A DNA stretch of 64,000 nucleotides from Mikania micrantha (taxonomy: Eukaryota; Streptophyta; Magnoliopsida; Asterales; Asteraceae): positions 56,211,001 to 56,275,000 of the forward strand of contig CM018688.1 in assembly GCA_009363875.1 (NCBI GenBank), in the 5' to 3' direction. The notes beneath the pieces are model-generated. The model worked only from the letters and a program-made list of their open reading frames with translations, ran no database searches and was not told the origin of the DNA. Of the stretch, positions 44,067 to 56,913 are shown piece by piece. Position 1 is the stretch's first letter. Every line of letters starts with the position of its first letter. A program made the translations under genes and the position numbers.

Positions 44067-46937
44067 AACCTTTATTCTACGTCTCCAGGAAATCCTATCA
44101 CTGATCATGTCCTCCGAGAGGTGCAATACTAACTAATCCTGGCGAATCTGCTCATCCCATGTCAACCTAGGTCGGCCCATGCACCTCCTCCCTTCCACAA
44201 TTAAGTGCTCTACGCTTCGAACAGGAGCCAACATGCCTCTTCTCCTCACATGACCGAACCATCTCAATCTTCCTTCCTTCCCTTACTTTGTCTGAGATGC
44301 ACGCTACCCCCAGTCTTCCCCGAATGGTTTCATTTCTTATTCGGTCAAGTCTTGTGTGCCCACACATCCATCTTAGCATCCTCATCTCTGCCGTTTCCAG
44401 CTTCCTCTCTTGAATCTTTTTGATCGGCCAACAATCACTTCCATACATCATGGCTGGTCTAACTGCTACTCTATAGAATTTACCCTTTAGTTTGCCTGGG
44501 AACCTCTTGTCACATAATATGCTTGTAGCTGCCCTCCATTTGTTCCAACCTGCCTGAACACGATGAGCAACGTCGTAATCAATGTCTCCATCACTCTGGA
44601 TGAAAGATCCTAGGTATTTAAACTTTGTTGTTTGTGGCATCTCTGCCCTCCAGTAGTCACGTGATGCTCCTCATCTTCCTCCTCGTTGGTCCCACTGAAG
44701 TTACAACAAAGATACTTCGTTTTTAACGACTGATGCGTAGTCCTTTACTATCTAAGGTCAATTTCCATTCTTCTAACATCGCATTTAGGTCTTCCTTTGT
44801 TTCTGCCACGAGCACAATATCATCCGCAAACAACATGCACCATGGAATGTCTTCCTGAATAGACTTTGACAGCTCATCCAAAATAACTGCAAAAAGGAAC
44901 GGGCTCAGTGCCGAACCTTGATGTAGTCCCACCTCTACATGAAAGAAGTCTGTATCGCCTACTAGATCTCTAACACTCATTTAGCACTTTCATACGTATC
45001 CCTTATCATCTCTATGTATCTTCAAGGGATACCTCTACTCTGTAGGCTATCCCAGATTAGCTGACGTGGTACGCTATCGTATGCCTTCTCCAGGTCGATG
45101 AACGCCATATGTAAATCTCTTTTTTTTTCTCTCTATATTTCTCCATGAGCCTCCTCAAAACGTGTATTGCTTCTGTGGTCGATCTCCCTAGCATGAATCC
45201 AAATTGGTTCGCAGTTACCTGGGTTTCTCTCCTTAGTTTTGTTTCGATCACTCTTTCCTAAAGTTTCATGGTATGACTCAAAAGTTTAATTCCCCTATAG
45301 TTTTCACAATGCTGAGCATCTCCCTTCTTCTTATATAGAGGAACTAAAGCTCTACTTCTCCACTGGTTCGACATCTTACTGGTTTTGAGTATCTTGTTGA
45401 ACAACGTTGTCAACCATGTAACCCCTTCGTCTTCTAGACATTTCCTTGCTTCTATAGGAATCTCATCTGGTCCCACCGCTTTCGCCCTTCCCATCCTCTT
45501 AAGAGCTCTCTGCACCTCCTCCTAAGTAATGTGTCTACAGTAGCAGTTGTTTCTTGCTTCCCCTCTGATCATGGAGTTGTCGATGCCTTCCGTGTCACTG
45601 CTGTTGTTGAATAACTCACTAAAATAGGTTTGCCACCTTTTCCTTATGTCATTCTCCTTCACCAGGACTCGGCTGTCCTCACTCTTTATGAATTTCAGTA
45701 CTCCTATGTCTTGCCTCCTCCGCTCCCTTGCTTTGGCAATCTTAAACATGCCATGCTCTCCTTCTTTAGTTCGAGGTGTGTATACATCTCCCTATACGCT
45801 TTGTTTTTAGCTTCAGACACTGCCTTCATTGCCTCTCGTTTCGCATCATTGGATTTCGCCCTTAAGCTTTCCTTTTGTGCGTCCTCCGTGCATGTGACCC
45901 ACTCCCTAAATCTCTCTTGTTTTGCTCGAACCTTGTGTTTCACTTCATCGTTCCACCACCACGACTCCCTCTGGCCGCCTAAGCTTCTGGTTGTCATCCC
46001 CAACGTCTCTCTTGCTACTTTTTTCACATTGTCAGCCATTGCCTCCCACATGGCGTTTGTGTCTTTGTACTGTACACTGTCTCTTCCAACTATAACCTTG
46101 TCCTTGAACACCTGTAGCTTATCTCCTTTTAGACTTCCCCATCTAATAGTAGGTTTAACCTTTCTCATGTCCGTTAGCTTCTTTATCATGACGATATTTG
46201 TCACTAAAATTTTGTGTTACGATGCCGTTGTCTTCCCCAGAAAGACTTTGCAATCCAACCACGTGCTATGCTCACTTCGTCGCATCAAGAGGTAATCAAT
46301 CTGTGTGTCCCGTCCTCCACTGCTGAACATGATCAGATGCGAATTTTTCTTGAAGAAGAAGTTTATGATCCCAAGATCATGAGCCATTGCAAAATCCAGT
46401 AGGCTACCACCACTTTCGTTTCTAGACTCAAAACCAAAGCCTCCATGTATCGATGGAAAACCTTCATTCTCTTTTCCAATATGCCCAATGAAGTTACCTC
46501 CAATACATACTTTCTCGTCATTGGGTATGTTTCTCATGGCTTTGTCCATACAATCCCAGAACTCTCTCTTCTCATTCTCCCCTAGCCCAACGTGTGGTGC
46601 ATAGGCGCTCACCACTGCTACCACTTCTTCACCTAGCACCATTCTCAACACCATGATTCTATCATTGTACCTTTTCACCTCCACCATAGTGTCTTGAAGT
46701 TATCTTACGACCAGGAACCCCACTCCATTCCTTGCCCCATCTGCATCTGAGTACCACAGGTTGTACCCATTGTACTATCCTCCTCTTTTCCCCTTCCACC
46801 TTGTCTCTTGAAGGAAAGCTACTTGTACTCTGCGTCTTCGTAATACATCCACCAACTCCAACAGCTTGTCGGTCAGTGTTCCTGTGTTCCAAGACCCTGC
46901 ACGTAAAATATGCCCCACATTTACCCCCTACCCACAC
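44067..46937 (-). pseudogene. LINE ORF2 remnant: endonuclease, reverse transcriptase, C-terminal domain
   Basis: Minus strand. AP-type endonuclease about 46937-46217 (AYAPHVGL, then a GGNFIGHIG block in which the usual D of GDFN is replaced, then RDTQIDYLLMRR). Linker about 46204-45704. Reverse transcriptase about 45515-44723, with the AVGPDEIPIE, LVPLYKKKGD, ENYRGIKLLSH, QFGFMLGRSTTEAI and GLHQGSALSPFLFA blocks and the catalytic FADD. C-terminal YLGSFIQSDGDIDYDV and RMLRWMCGHTRLD blocks lie at about 44620-44320, and an RPRLTWDEQIRQD-like end near 44150. The domain order and C-terminal signature match the RTE clade in plants. Several frame changes and stops break it into six or more pieces. 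Confidence 0.88.
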
Positions 46938-46999
46938 CTCCCCTCCGAGGACACGATCTCAAGGAAGCATACTATATCCTACTGTCTATACTGTAAGAT

Positions 47000-47916
47000 C
47001 AGGCACACTACAATCAAAGGGATGAAAGATATGAACAAAAATGAAACATATACTAGTAGAAATGCACACAATATGCCAACAAATGATCAACAAATGCACC
47101 CAAAGATAGAAACCAAAAAAACTGAAAAGTCGTATGTCTACCGTGATGCCAGAATACCGCAATAAAATCCAACAAGAAAAGGAACAATCTCACCGCAGGT
47201 TGCTCGATAAATTGTTATCCTTTCTTTGCTCGTGTGGTTAACGTTGCTTCCTCGTCCCGGTGTACTTACTGCGATAACGAAAAACAAGCAAACAAACCCA
47301 AAACACCAAAATACAAGAAAGTTTACCTGCTCCTGCTCCAATGTTTGTTGGTTTCCAGCCGGCCAGAAGAAAGAGAGAGAGAAAGCGCTAGATAGAGAGA
47401 AAGAGAGGGCAACGAGGGGGTAGAGACAGGGGTAGAGAGAGAGCGAGGTTCGGTGTTTCTGCTGTGGTGGTCGGTGGTAGTCGACCGGCTGTATGGACCG
47501 GCTGTGATTATGGTTTAGGGTTTCTGTTGGGGCGGTTTGTTGGCTGTTGGCCGGTCGTGAGGAGGGTATGTTTGTCGTCTCTGTTCTGTTTGGGTGGTTG
47601 GAGGGTGGGTTTCCGACTGGCCGGTCGATGGGCTAAGACGGGCTGAGAAGAGAGAGAAGGGGAAGAGAGAGAAGGGGAGGTCTAGAGGAGGAGAAGACAT
47701 ATAGAGAGAGAGGTAGAGAGAGGTGAAGAAGGGAAAGACGAGAGAAGAAGAGAAAGGGAGGTGAGCGGTACCCAGTGTTTGGTGGCGGCCGGGCGGTGGT
47801 GGCGGGGATGAGACGGTAGCTTCTTCGGCTGTAGTGACTGTTTAAGGTTTATTCACTTTTTCCCTTTATCGCTTTTGTAGGGAGAGAAAAAAAACACCAG
47901 CCTCTAAAGATCATAA
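47000..47916 (-). other. LINE 5' region (untranslated)
   Basis: Lies between the endonuclease and the 19-bp TSD. On the minus strand it is strongly pyrimidine-rich (CTCTCTCTACCTCTCTCTC, TTCTCTTCTTCTCTCG) with CCGGCCG-rich patches. A GGAGCAGGAGCAG|GTAAAC donor-like site is near 47330. No ORF1-like protein was recognised. Confidence 0.5.
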
Positions 47917-47935
47917 AAACTTTTTATTAACATAA

Positions 47936-48160
47936 AGCTTCAAATTTAAAATTAATAATTTATTATTAACATCAACCTTCAAATTTAACATTAATAATTT
48001 ATTAAATAAAATATAACCTAAGTTTTATAAAGATTACTTTAGAATATACATACGTTATACTTAGTTTGTTGAAGCAAATCTTGTAGTTAAATGCATATAC
48101 ATATACATATACATCCACACACAAACATATATATATATACATATACATACATAGATATAC
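47936..48160 (-). repeat. Right part of the interrupted gypsy LTR or junction, with (TA/CATA)n tracts
   Basis: Continues the sequence left of the LINE (TSD evidence). CATATACATATACATC and ATATATATATAC tracts lie at about 48091-48165, just where the gypsy RNase H reading stops. Confidence 0.45.
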
Positions 48161-48684
48161 ATGTAGTCTCTCCATAGTTTTAAAGCAAACACTACCGCAC
48201 CGAGCTCGAGGTTGTGAATCGGATAGTTCTTACCATGAATCTTCATGCATATGCAATGTCCTATCCTCGTTGCATTAGGACACAACCGAGACCTTGATTC
48301 CAAGCATCGCAATAAACTACAAAGTCGTCATTTCTGTCAGGAAGAGTAAGGATCGGTGAATTACATAGCATGTGCTTTAGAGTTTGGAACACTTGTTCTT
48401 GATCATATTCTCACTTGTATGGTTTGCCTTTGTGAGTTAAGGCAGTAAGTGGTAAGGCAATCTGGGAAAAATTTGAAATAAACCGACGATAGTAACCAGC
48501 TAGACTAAGAAATGATCTTACTTCAATAGGGGTTGATGGTGCTTTCCAATTCTTCACGGTCTCAATCTTTGCGGGATCCATGTGAATCCCTTGTTCATTT
48601 ACGATATGTCCCGAAAATTGAACCTCTTTAAGCCAAAATTCACATTTTGAGAATTTTGAATAACGTTGCTTCTTCTTTAAGAGC
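48161..48684 (-). pseudogene. Ty3/gypsy reverse transcriptase end and RNase H (downstream half)
   Basis: Minus strand. From 48684: TLELLKKKQRYSKFSKCEFW, the LSLAGYYRRFISNFSQIA block, then RNase H with KNYPIHNLELGAVVFALKLWRDY ending near 48161. The upstream half lies at 56914-57420; the two halves are separated by nested solo LTRs with TSD TCTAG at 48685-48689 and 56909-56913. Integrase is missing. Confidence 0.85.
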
Positions 48685-50462
48685 TCTAGTGTCACAACCC
48701 AAGCCGCGTGCGGAATCCATAGCGTATGACTATGTGTTCATGTGCCAATGTTGGAGAATAACCCATGATTAACTGTGTTTTATAAAATTAAATTCATTTA
48801 AACAAACATATTATACAACAAGTTTATCATAAGATAATTATTATACAATACAATTGTAACATCACTGTACTTTAGGTTGTCGTACGTCCGTACATCCGTA
48901 CGATTGTACAGTACAACCTGAGATTCTGTAATTATTAATATTGACACATTAATTGATGATTATCACTATTGCTGGTATACATGATTATAGCATATATTAT
49001 ACGCGTAAACCATGGGGAGTTTAGTTGTAATTCAACTAAACAGAACCAGAGCGTTTATCGCAGTTACTCTATACTGATGATGGATTATTGGTTTGGAATG
49101 AGAACGGATTTGGGATGGAACTGGGAGTTGTTATGGTCTGGTTGCTAAACGTAGTCAAGGACACATGGTCATGGTTTATCGAAATAGCGGTGGGACGGTG
49201 TAGGGGAGGTTGCGATCTACCTCTGCATATGCCCTATACATATGCATATTTCGGTCTATCATGGATGTGTCAGTGACTTGGTTTAGTAGGTTTTTGGTTT
49301 GGGAATGATAATATTAAAGTTAATAAATAATGGGAAATTAATTACGCGAGGTGAGGTTACGAACATTACTTAAACGCGAATGTTGATTCAGAAAATATTA
49401 ACTTAATAATGTATTCGCGTGAATGACGATTCACATGAATATAATCATTAAGAATAATATACTGAAACGATATTCCAAAAATCGTAAATCAAATCGAAAT
49501 ACGGTACGAGCGTCGGATTCGCAAAGGTGACGATCTTTACGAATACGTACGCGAGTAACGCGTTTCGACGAGATAATTAAATGATATTAAACGATGTTAA
49601 GTAAATAAATTAAAACTAAAAATATTTATTAGGAATCACAACTTAAATTAAATTCGAATGAATCGGGTGAGTTAAATAATTAAATTAACGGAAACGAAAC
49701 TGAATTGTTTTACGAAATAAATTATGTAAAATCATTTTATTTTAATGAAAAGTTTTCATTTAAACGTTTTATGTATTAATTATGTTTTATGTTAAAAACC
49801 GAGCATTTAATTCTTTTGACGCGATAAAGACGAGACCGGGCACGTGGGGAATGATACGCGATATAAGGGGGAACACCCTCCTTCTCTTTCATTTCCCATC
49901 TCTTCCTTCTCTCTCTAACTCCACCAAGAACACCACATTTTCTCTCTAACTTCTCTCTACGATTCCTCTCTCGTTTCTTGACGGATTCAAGAGATTCCAG
50001 CGCCTACGCGTTCGTGAGATCGAGGAGAACAAGGAAGTACAAGAGCATCTTACGTTTCATCAACGAATCGAGGTAAATCTGAGACCCTATTTACGGCTTG
50101 GGATAAATCATGAATATATGTAATCTATGGTTGATGTAGGCGATCTAGAACAAGATAAAACCCTAAAACGAGTTAGTAGTACTGTAAGGAAGCCATGGAT
50201 GACCTAGGACCCGCAAGGAACTTGAGGTTGAAGATGATGGGCTGTTGATTCGTGACACAGCACCTGGCCGAACCCCTCCCATCAGCCGAACCCTCACAGT
50301 GGGCGAACCATTGGCCGGCGAACCCTAGCTGGGTCACGAACCTGGGTGGGCCGAACCCTGCCCAGCGAACCCTTGGCCAACCTTAGCCTTACGAACCTTT
50401 TGCTTGCTGGCCGAACCATTGCTGAGTGGCGAACTATGTGGGCCGAACCCCATAGGGTGGCC

Positions 50463-53284
50463 TGTGACAATCCGACTTTTCGGATTAACCTTGTTAACTG
50501 AAAGTGGTTAGATCACAGGCCCAACAAGATATGTAAGGCCAAAGAAGGCCCAGTAAGGCCAAGGAAGGCCCAATAGGGCCAAGGTAGGCCCAATGAGCCC
50601 AAAGTAGGCCCAATGATATTTATGAGGCCCAAAAAGATTAATCAAGCCCGATGATGTTCCAATTGGCCCAATTAGTGACAATTCGGTATTTCGGGTTAAT
50701 TCCGTTAACTAAAAATTATCAAAAAGTGCACGAAATCATACAAACTTAAATCCGATGGACCAAAATAAATCAAAACAAGTGTATAAACATCAAAATCACA
50801 TGGATCGGATGAGTAAATTCATCAAAGTAACAATTTTGACTTTGTGAAGTCAAAATTCGTCTCATGCAATGATGAAATTCGAAAGTCACATTTAATCACT
50901 ATAAGTAACCGAATTAATCATTCAATTAACACATAATGATGATGATTAACCGTTATCATCAACTATTGAATGAATTAAACATTGAATTAAATGAGTAATG
51001 ACTCAAAAGTTAGAAACCGTCATTGGTTACCAACAAAAACATGTGATTCGATTTCAACATCACAAATTGAGCATTCACAGCTCTAATTCGGCACCCTCAG
51101 GACTTGTTTCACAAAACAATTCGAATTCAGAAGCTTGAATTGAAGGATTTAAAGAAGAGGACGACCGAACTCAACCCCGTAATCGATCTATATCAATTTG
51201 AGACCAATCCAGGTAAACATCTACTCATACACCATCTAAACATGCCGACTAAGCAAAAACATTTAACAATTTCGGATTCTAACATCAAATTATATGAGAT
51301 TGATTATAAGGGTTCATACTATGAACGGATTTGGGGGTTCTAGAGCGAACGGGATTAAAAATCAAATTAACCTATCTAGGAAGTTTCAGAGAGTTCCGAT
51401 TAAGCTAAACCATAAACTAATTTCTTGTAACAACATCGATTTGATAAAGATCAAGTTCTAGGGTTCTTCGGTATAAATGGTTTGGGGGTTTTGATATAAA
51501 CGAGTCTAAAAATAAAAATTAATGGTACCAGTAGGTTCGTGGTACTTCATTTAACGAAAACTCTTTGTCAATTTCATAAATCATAACAAATTGTATGAGT
51601 ACGATTGTAGGGGTTTATCGGTTTCAATGTTTTGGGGTTTTTAACTTGAATGTGCATAAAAATCAAATTGAATGATACTGTTAGATTCGAAATCTTCTGT
51701 GTAAAACAAACCCCATGAACTTGAGAACGTTTGATCATCAATTCAATTAATTTGAATTGAGAATAAGGGATTCGAGTTCGAACATGGTTTCACCCGATTA
51801 ATCAAGTTATGGTTATTCGTTTTCAAATTAAAATCATCTACATAGTCGTTTGAACCTATGGAAACAAAGCCCTAATGTTTCAGGTTCGAAGGTAGTCGAA
51901 TAGGGGTTCAATTTGGAGTTTATTGCTTCGGCTAGAATAAGCAAAAGGGAACCTGATAAATATTGGTTAAAAAAATTTAAAACGGACTCTATTAACAGAT
52001 TTTGATGTAGAGGAGATGGTAAGGCGTGGGTATTGTGGAAGAGAGGTCACGGGTTCGAACCCGTCCTCCACCCATTTTGAGTTTTTTTAAATTATTTTAG
52101 TATTTTGTTCATAACTCCTTCATTATAACTCCGTTTCGATTCGTTCAAATTGCATCGGAACCGTAATAGAATCCCGAACAAAATAAAATCATAAAATTTA
52201 TAATTTGACTAAAAATCGCGGTCGCGTATATTTACGTGTATATAAACATAATCGTATATGTTTATACGATTTAAACAAATGAATCCGAAATCATTCGTAC
52301 TTTTGTATGAACACTTTAAACAAATTAATATACGTGTCTTGACACGTATAAGACCACAAACACGATTTGACATTACGAATAACGCGATGTTATTGTAATG
52401 ACACAGATTTTTCGTAGAAGGTTGTCTACGCGAATTTTCGAGCACGTGATCATTCTGTTCACCATCAAAGGTGCGTACACGGCCCCTTTCTTATTTTAAA
52501 CTGTTTTGGGGGAGAAAACATGTGCAACAAACTCTTTTTAGATACATATCACTTGCATGAGTTAGCTGTTTACATTTAGTGCAAACATAGCATTATCTAG
52601 CCTTCCATTTCGAACCGTTTAATTTGCCGGAGTGCAAAGCGTGGTAGTTGAAGATAGACCTATTGGGTTTGACAAACCTCACTTGGTAGATGGGATCTAC
52701 GCAGGTGTTTGACTGACCAAACACACACATTACTATTGTTCGTGCTAGGCAATAGTGTTAAGGCAAAAACATGCTATAGCATGGCAACTCGTCAGCTTCG
52801 GTGTCGACCACTTATGTAAATAGTTTATATGACTAGCTATCATGACTGTGCACGTGTGATTATGTTATCTGCAAACTTTATATTCAAACTGTGGTTTCAA
52901 CATTTGTGAATGTTTAAACCTGTGTATGCACCAACCATTATGTTGACTTGATTTACATGTTTTCTCAGGACAATAAGACACAATCAAGGACAAGCATGGA
53001 CTAGGATGTTGAGTCTCATGCATGCATTTCAGATCAAGTGTTTTAGTTTTGATCAATTAAGACATTGAATGTTATTGGATTTGTACTTTACATTTTCAAA
53101 TCGTTACGTATTGTTATTGGTTTTAAAACGCTTCCGCAAACATCGAAACTTTGATGTTACAGTTTTAGACCAATGTATGTTTGAATATCATATAGAGGTC
53201 TTCGTTATGTCTAATGATCTGAGATCCTGGTTTGTCACGTCCCAAACGGTATGATTCCGTTAGTTGAAAATTGGGGGTGTGACA
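50463..53284 (+). repeat. Solo LTR S3 (2822 bp), inserted in S2
   Basis: Starts TGTGACAATCCGAC, ends TTGGGGGTGTGACA, flanked by TGGCC (50458-50462, 53285-53289). A GGCCCAA block lies at 50515-50665, followed by a partial repeat of its own start (TGACAATTCGG..TTCGGGTTAA near 50687). A tRNA-like segment is at 52018-52075. It sits within the CGAACC block of S2. Confidence 0.92.
52018..52075 (+). promoter_or_regulatory. tRNA-like segment with pol III B box inside S3
   Basis: GGAGATGGTAAGGCG is followed by GGTTCGAACCC, an exact B box, with pairing arms ACGGG/CCCGT. The acceptor stem does not pair well, so it is not a normal tRNA gene. A counterpart is in the LTR at 59950-60020. Confidence 0.45.
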
Positions 53285-56200
53285 TGGCCGAACCTTGGCT
53301 GCCAAGCGAACCTCTCTCATTTCACGAACCTTATGACTAGACGTGGGAACCGAACCTTTCATGACTAAGCTGGCCGAACCTTTGATCCCTTATAGCCGAA
53401 CCCTTGCATATTGAGGGCCGAACCTTGGCTCATATATTTAATAGGTTCGCTGGTCTTGAGGCTAGTTGAACTCAAGTTCGTTAAACTAAGTAACTAAGGG
53501 TGTGTAATCAAGTATATGGGTGTAAATATAGATGAACGTATCCATGCATGCATGGGAAATGTTACTTACCACCTTTCTAAATAATATGAGTTTAAATTGT
53601 GAGTTATATTGTTTGATTCTTGAATGGGAATAGTTTCAATACAATTTCATTAAATTTAAATGGGTTTTATAAATCAAGTAATGGTGGTAGTTAGTATATT
53701 TGAACATGCATGTAAAGATGGATATATGATTAAGGTTGATATATAGAAGTAAACATATCCATGGGAGACGCATAGAGAAATATCTAATAATGAGTATTAT
53801 TGAATGACTTAAAATAGCAAGTTTAAACCGAAATTTCATAATGATCATCAATAAACTCTAAGTGTTATACATTAATTTAGGATAAATAAACTCAATTAAC
53901 AAAACACCGATGGTTTAAAAAGAAAAGGGGCTAACACTTAAGGATAATTGGCGTTAATAAAACACATATGCTTATGAACACAATCACACTTATAAATACA
54001 GGTTGTTGAGTGGTTTGATTTACTTACGCGAGCGCGCATAATACGAGAACACAGAGTCTAAGGACTGCAGGTGAGTTCTCATAACCTCCCTTTTCTTTAA
54101 ACTGTTTTGTTTTAAAACTCGGAGGTGAAACATGTATACCAAATTCAAATATTATTTTGATAACTCAAGGTTAATACCTGTTTATCGATATGATATTCTC
54201 AATATTGAATTATCATTAATTATGGATTATCACTGATTAATATTTTATAACCGTGTAAACATTGTTATTGACTTTGGTCAATAACAAAGATTACATGTAT
54301 TGTCACAAACTCCGAGAATCATCGCTCTTAACTTTGGTTAATTGCTTTGACATCTTGTATTGTCACGTGGATGGATTCCACATCCGTGAATCATTGCCTT
54401 TGACTTCGGTTAATTGCTTTGACTTCATGTATTGTCACGTGGTTAGCGACCACTCCATGTATCATGTTTTTAACTTATGTTAATTACATAATGATCATGT
54501 ATAGTCACGAACATTATTTGAGAATATGGGTGTTGAGATAGATTGTTTGGTTATGTGGATTGATTATCTATGAATGACTATGATTATTTATGATTGATTA
54601 TGACTGATTGGTTATGTGTTTATGTGTTTGTGTATGTGTTTGGTTGTTGAGTTGGGGATTGATTGGATTATCTCATACAGGTATTATTGTGGATTTTCGC
54701 AGGAATTCATAAGTCTTTATACTCATTTTATCTAAACCTTTTATAAAACCATTTTTAAACTTAAACTCTTAAATTCATTTTATAAAACCTTTTTAAGTAT
54801 AAAAACTTATGATTACTCACCAACTACTTTGTAGTTGACACTTGATTTCTTACATGTTTCAGGTGATGGAGACAAGTAGGATGAAGAGGGTGATCTCTTC
54901 TATTTTGGACATCATCATATAGGATCTTGGACTTAGCTAATTAACTAAAATTCTGGCAATTAGAGTTTAGTTAGTTTAGCTAATTCTTTTGTGTAATTGA
55001 TGTATTTAATTCATGATGAACATGATTTTTGTGTAACTATTTTGGTTGATTGAATGATATATGATGATTTGATTTAGATGCCCACGAGCTTTTGAACAAT
55101 CTACACATCCCTCGTGGCATCCCGACGTTTCCGCCATCGGTCGGGGTGTTACAACAATGTTTTTGTTTTCTTTCTAGGTCACAACTATTTCTGCTGTTGA
55201 TCCTGACCTAAATTGCTTTACTGACGCTCCCGATTACCTGAAACATGTAGATAAAAGTCAACTACAAGTAGTTGAGCGAGAACATAGGTTTTATTGATTC
55301 AAAATGATTGTTCAAACATTGATTTCCATGATATAGTAATCACAAGTGATCAAACAGGTACTTTGAAATTGAATCTAATTGAGCATGCAAACATCAAACC
55401 TAATGATAAATGATCGTTAGTAAATGATTGTTAGTTCATATGATGATGTTCAACCCACGGTTGGATCGATTATGATAATGATACTTGTTTTTCCGTATAT
55501 GATCATACCAGTACTACCAAGGGCTTGATAACAAGTTAATGATATTTACATAAGAATTTTCTCAAATAGCATCCACATAACCAAAGTTCCCAAGTGATCC
55601 ACTTGTTTTAATGATTTGATAAATGATTTGTTTGATAAATGTTTACCATGATCTTCCTGATACTGATATATGATTTTAAAATGGTCGACAAAATATGTTT
55701 TGAAAATATATCTACATGTTCCATCCTGAGTTTTGGTAGACATTTAAAGAGAGAAAGGGGGCTATGATCTCACAGTTATATGCTGATGATGATGATCTTG
55801 ATGTTCAGCTGATAGGAAACCCTATATGGTTCCTACAACAATTTATGGATCATATTTGGATTTTAGAACATTTGTTTTATGATTTCTTGATTTTATGTTT
55901 TCTTGGTGTGGATTTGGAGTTGTGCAAATAATAGAAATTGCTGTAATGTCGAGTGTTTCACAAAATTTTGGCATTACAACGGCTTACGCTCGTTTATATT
56001 TTGGAAAATATTTGGGCAGTATTTTGGCTTACAGAAGTACAAAAAGTCTCTTTTAAGGATTTAAAACATACAGAGTTTCAACTTGTAAAATTGTAAATGG
56101 TGTAATTTCAAGTATAAAAATGGACAGAGTTTTTGTTTATAATAGTAAGGTTTTCAGGTTTTAAGGTTTTAAGTCGGGCAGAACCTCGACTTATATTTCT

Positions 56201-56913
56201 TAAGTTTCCTGAAAACAATTGGGCAGAATCTATGCTTATAATTGTTTGTTTCCCAAAAATTAATCGAGCAGAACCTCGACGTATTTTTGATTCAAACCAA
56301 ACAATTAATCATAATCCTATTATATATAATAATAATAAGATCTAAAACGAGCATTATAACAAATCGAAATTTTTAACTCATAGAAGTTCGGAAGCACCTC
56401 GCGTTGAATACTAGATGATTAGATGGGTTAAATATAGGTATTTGGAGGTGTAGGGTTGAGATTTGAGAGCTTGAGGGTGAATTTTCATAAAAAAATCGAA
56501 ATCTGATGTTCGGCCTAGGCAAATATGGGTCCGAGGTGCATCGCCTGGCCCTAACGTTTGGCTCGGGGCGGTACGCCCAGAATCAACATCTTTCATGTGT
56601 GCCACGTTTTGACATGTGGCGCCACATGGCGCGTTCGGGTGCGATCTGACTGGTTTCTTGTTTTCGCGATAACTTGAGCATATGAATTCCGTTTTACGCG
56701 TCGTTTTCGTCCACGTTCACGATTTTTCGAGATCTTTCCAATGGTTATAATTTCAAGACATGAAGAGTTCAAAATATCTGATATCTTATTTAACGCTATA
56801 TTTGACTCAGTGTATCTTGAAATCGGAGCCTCGTTTCGCGATTTCGCTTACACTCATTCTCTTCATTTTCAAGTTATGATTCTAACCTCAAAGTTTTGAA
56901 TTGTCACATCTAG

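Larger units (their letters stand above)
30453..47916 (-). mobile_element. RTE-type LINE, about 4.4 kb net, split by a 13-kb LTR element
   Basis: Flanked by an exact 19-bp target duplication (30434-30452, 47917-47935). On the minus strand: 5' region 47916-47000, endonuclease, reverse transcriptase and C-terminal domain 46937-44067, then 3' region to 43910, resuming at 30831 and ending in a (TTTG)n tail at 30480-30453. Subtracting the LTR element (30837-43904) and its extra TSD copy leaves 4391 bp, a credible full length for a plant RTE element. The last ~150 bp (about 30610-30453) are the same Au-SINE-like sequence found in the kinase introns, so LINE and SINEs share a 3' tail. Confidence 0.85.
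48855..55153 (+). repeat. Solo LTR S2 (3472 bp net), inserted in S1
   Basis: Starts TGTAACATCACTG, ends TCGGGGTGTTACA, flanked by ACAAT (48850-48854, 55154-55158). Its layout resembles the 30837 LTR: CGTACGTCCGTAC start, GCAAAGGTGACG segment, GATATAAGGG TATA-like site (about 49860), pyrimidine-rich leader, then GCGCCTACGCG and GAAGTACAAGAG (compare GCGCCCACGCG and GAAAGTACAACAG near 31770). A CGAACC motif block (50262-50457, 53290-53455) follows. Interrupted by S3. Confidence 0.9.
48690..56908 (-). repeat. Solo LTR S1 (1915 bp net), outermost of three nested solo LTRs
   Basis: Plus-strand edges TGTCACAACCC at 48690 and TTGTCACA at 56908, flanked by TCTAG (48685-48689, 56909-56913). On the minus strand it starts TGTGACAATTC. 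It shares a block near its start (GCCTCGTTTCGCGATTTCGC on the plus strand, 56827) with the first LTR (near 5376). No PBS, gag or pol lies inside, so it is a solo LTR from recombination. It is interrupted by S2. Confidence 0.88.

Noticed and set aside
45630..46295. 221-codon plus-strand frame
   Set aside because: Antisense to the LINE endonuclease and linker region, whose minus-strand reading has recognisable motifs.
52018..52075. Functional tRNA gene
   Set aside because: B box is good but the acceptor stem does not pair and the A box is imperfect.
48685..56913. A complete LTR element with two LTRs spanning this interval
   Set aside because: The left and right parts are not repeats of each other, and no PBS or gag/pol is inside; nested solo LTRs explain every boundary and TSD.
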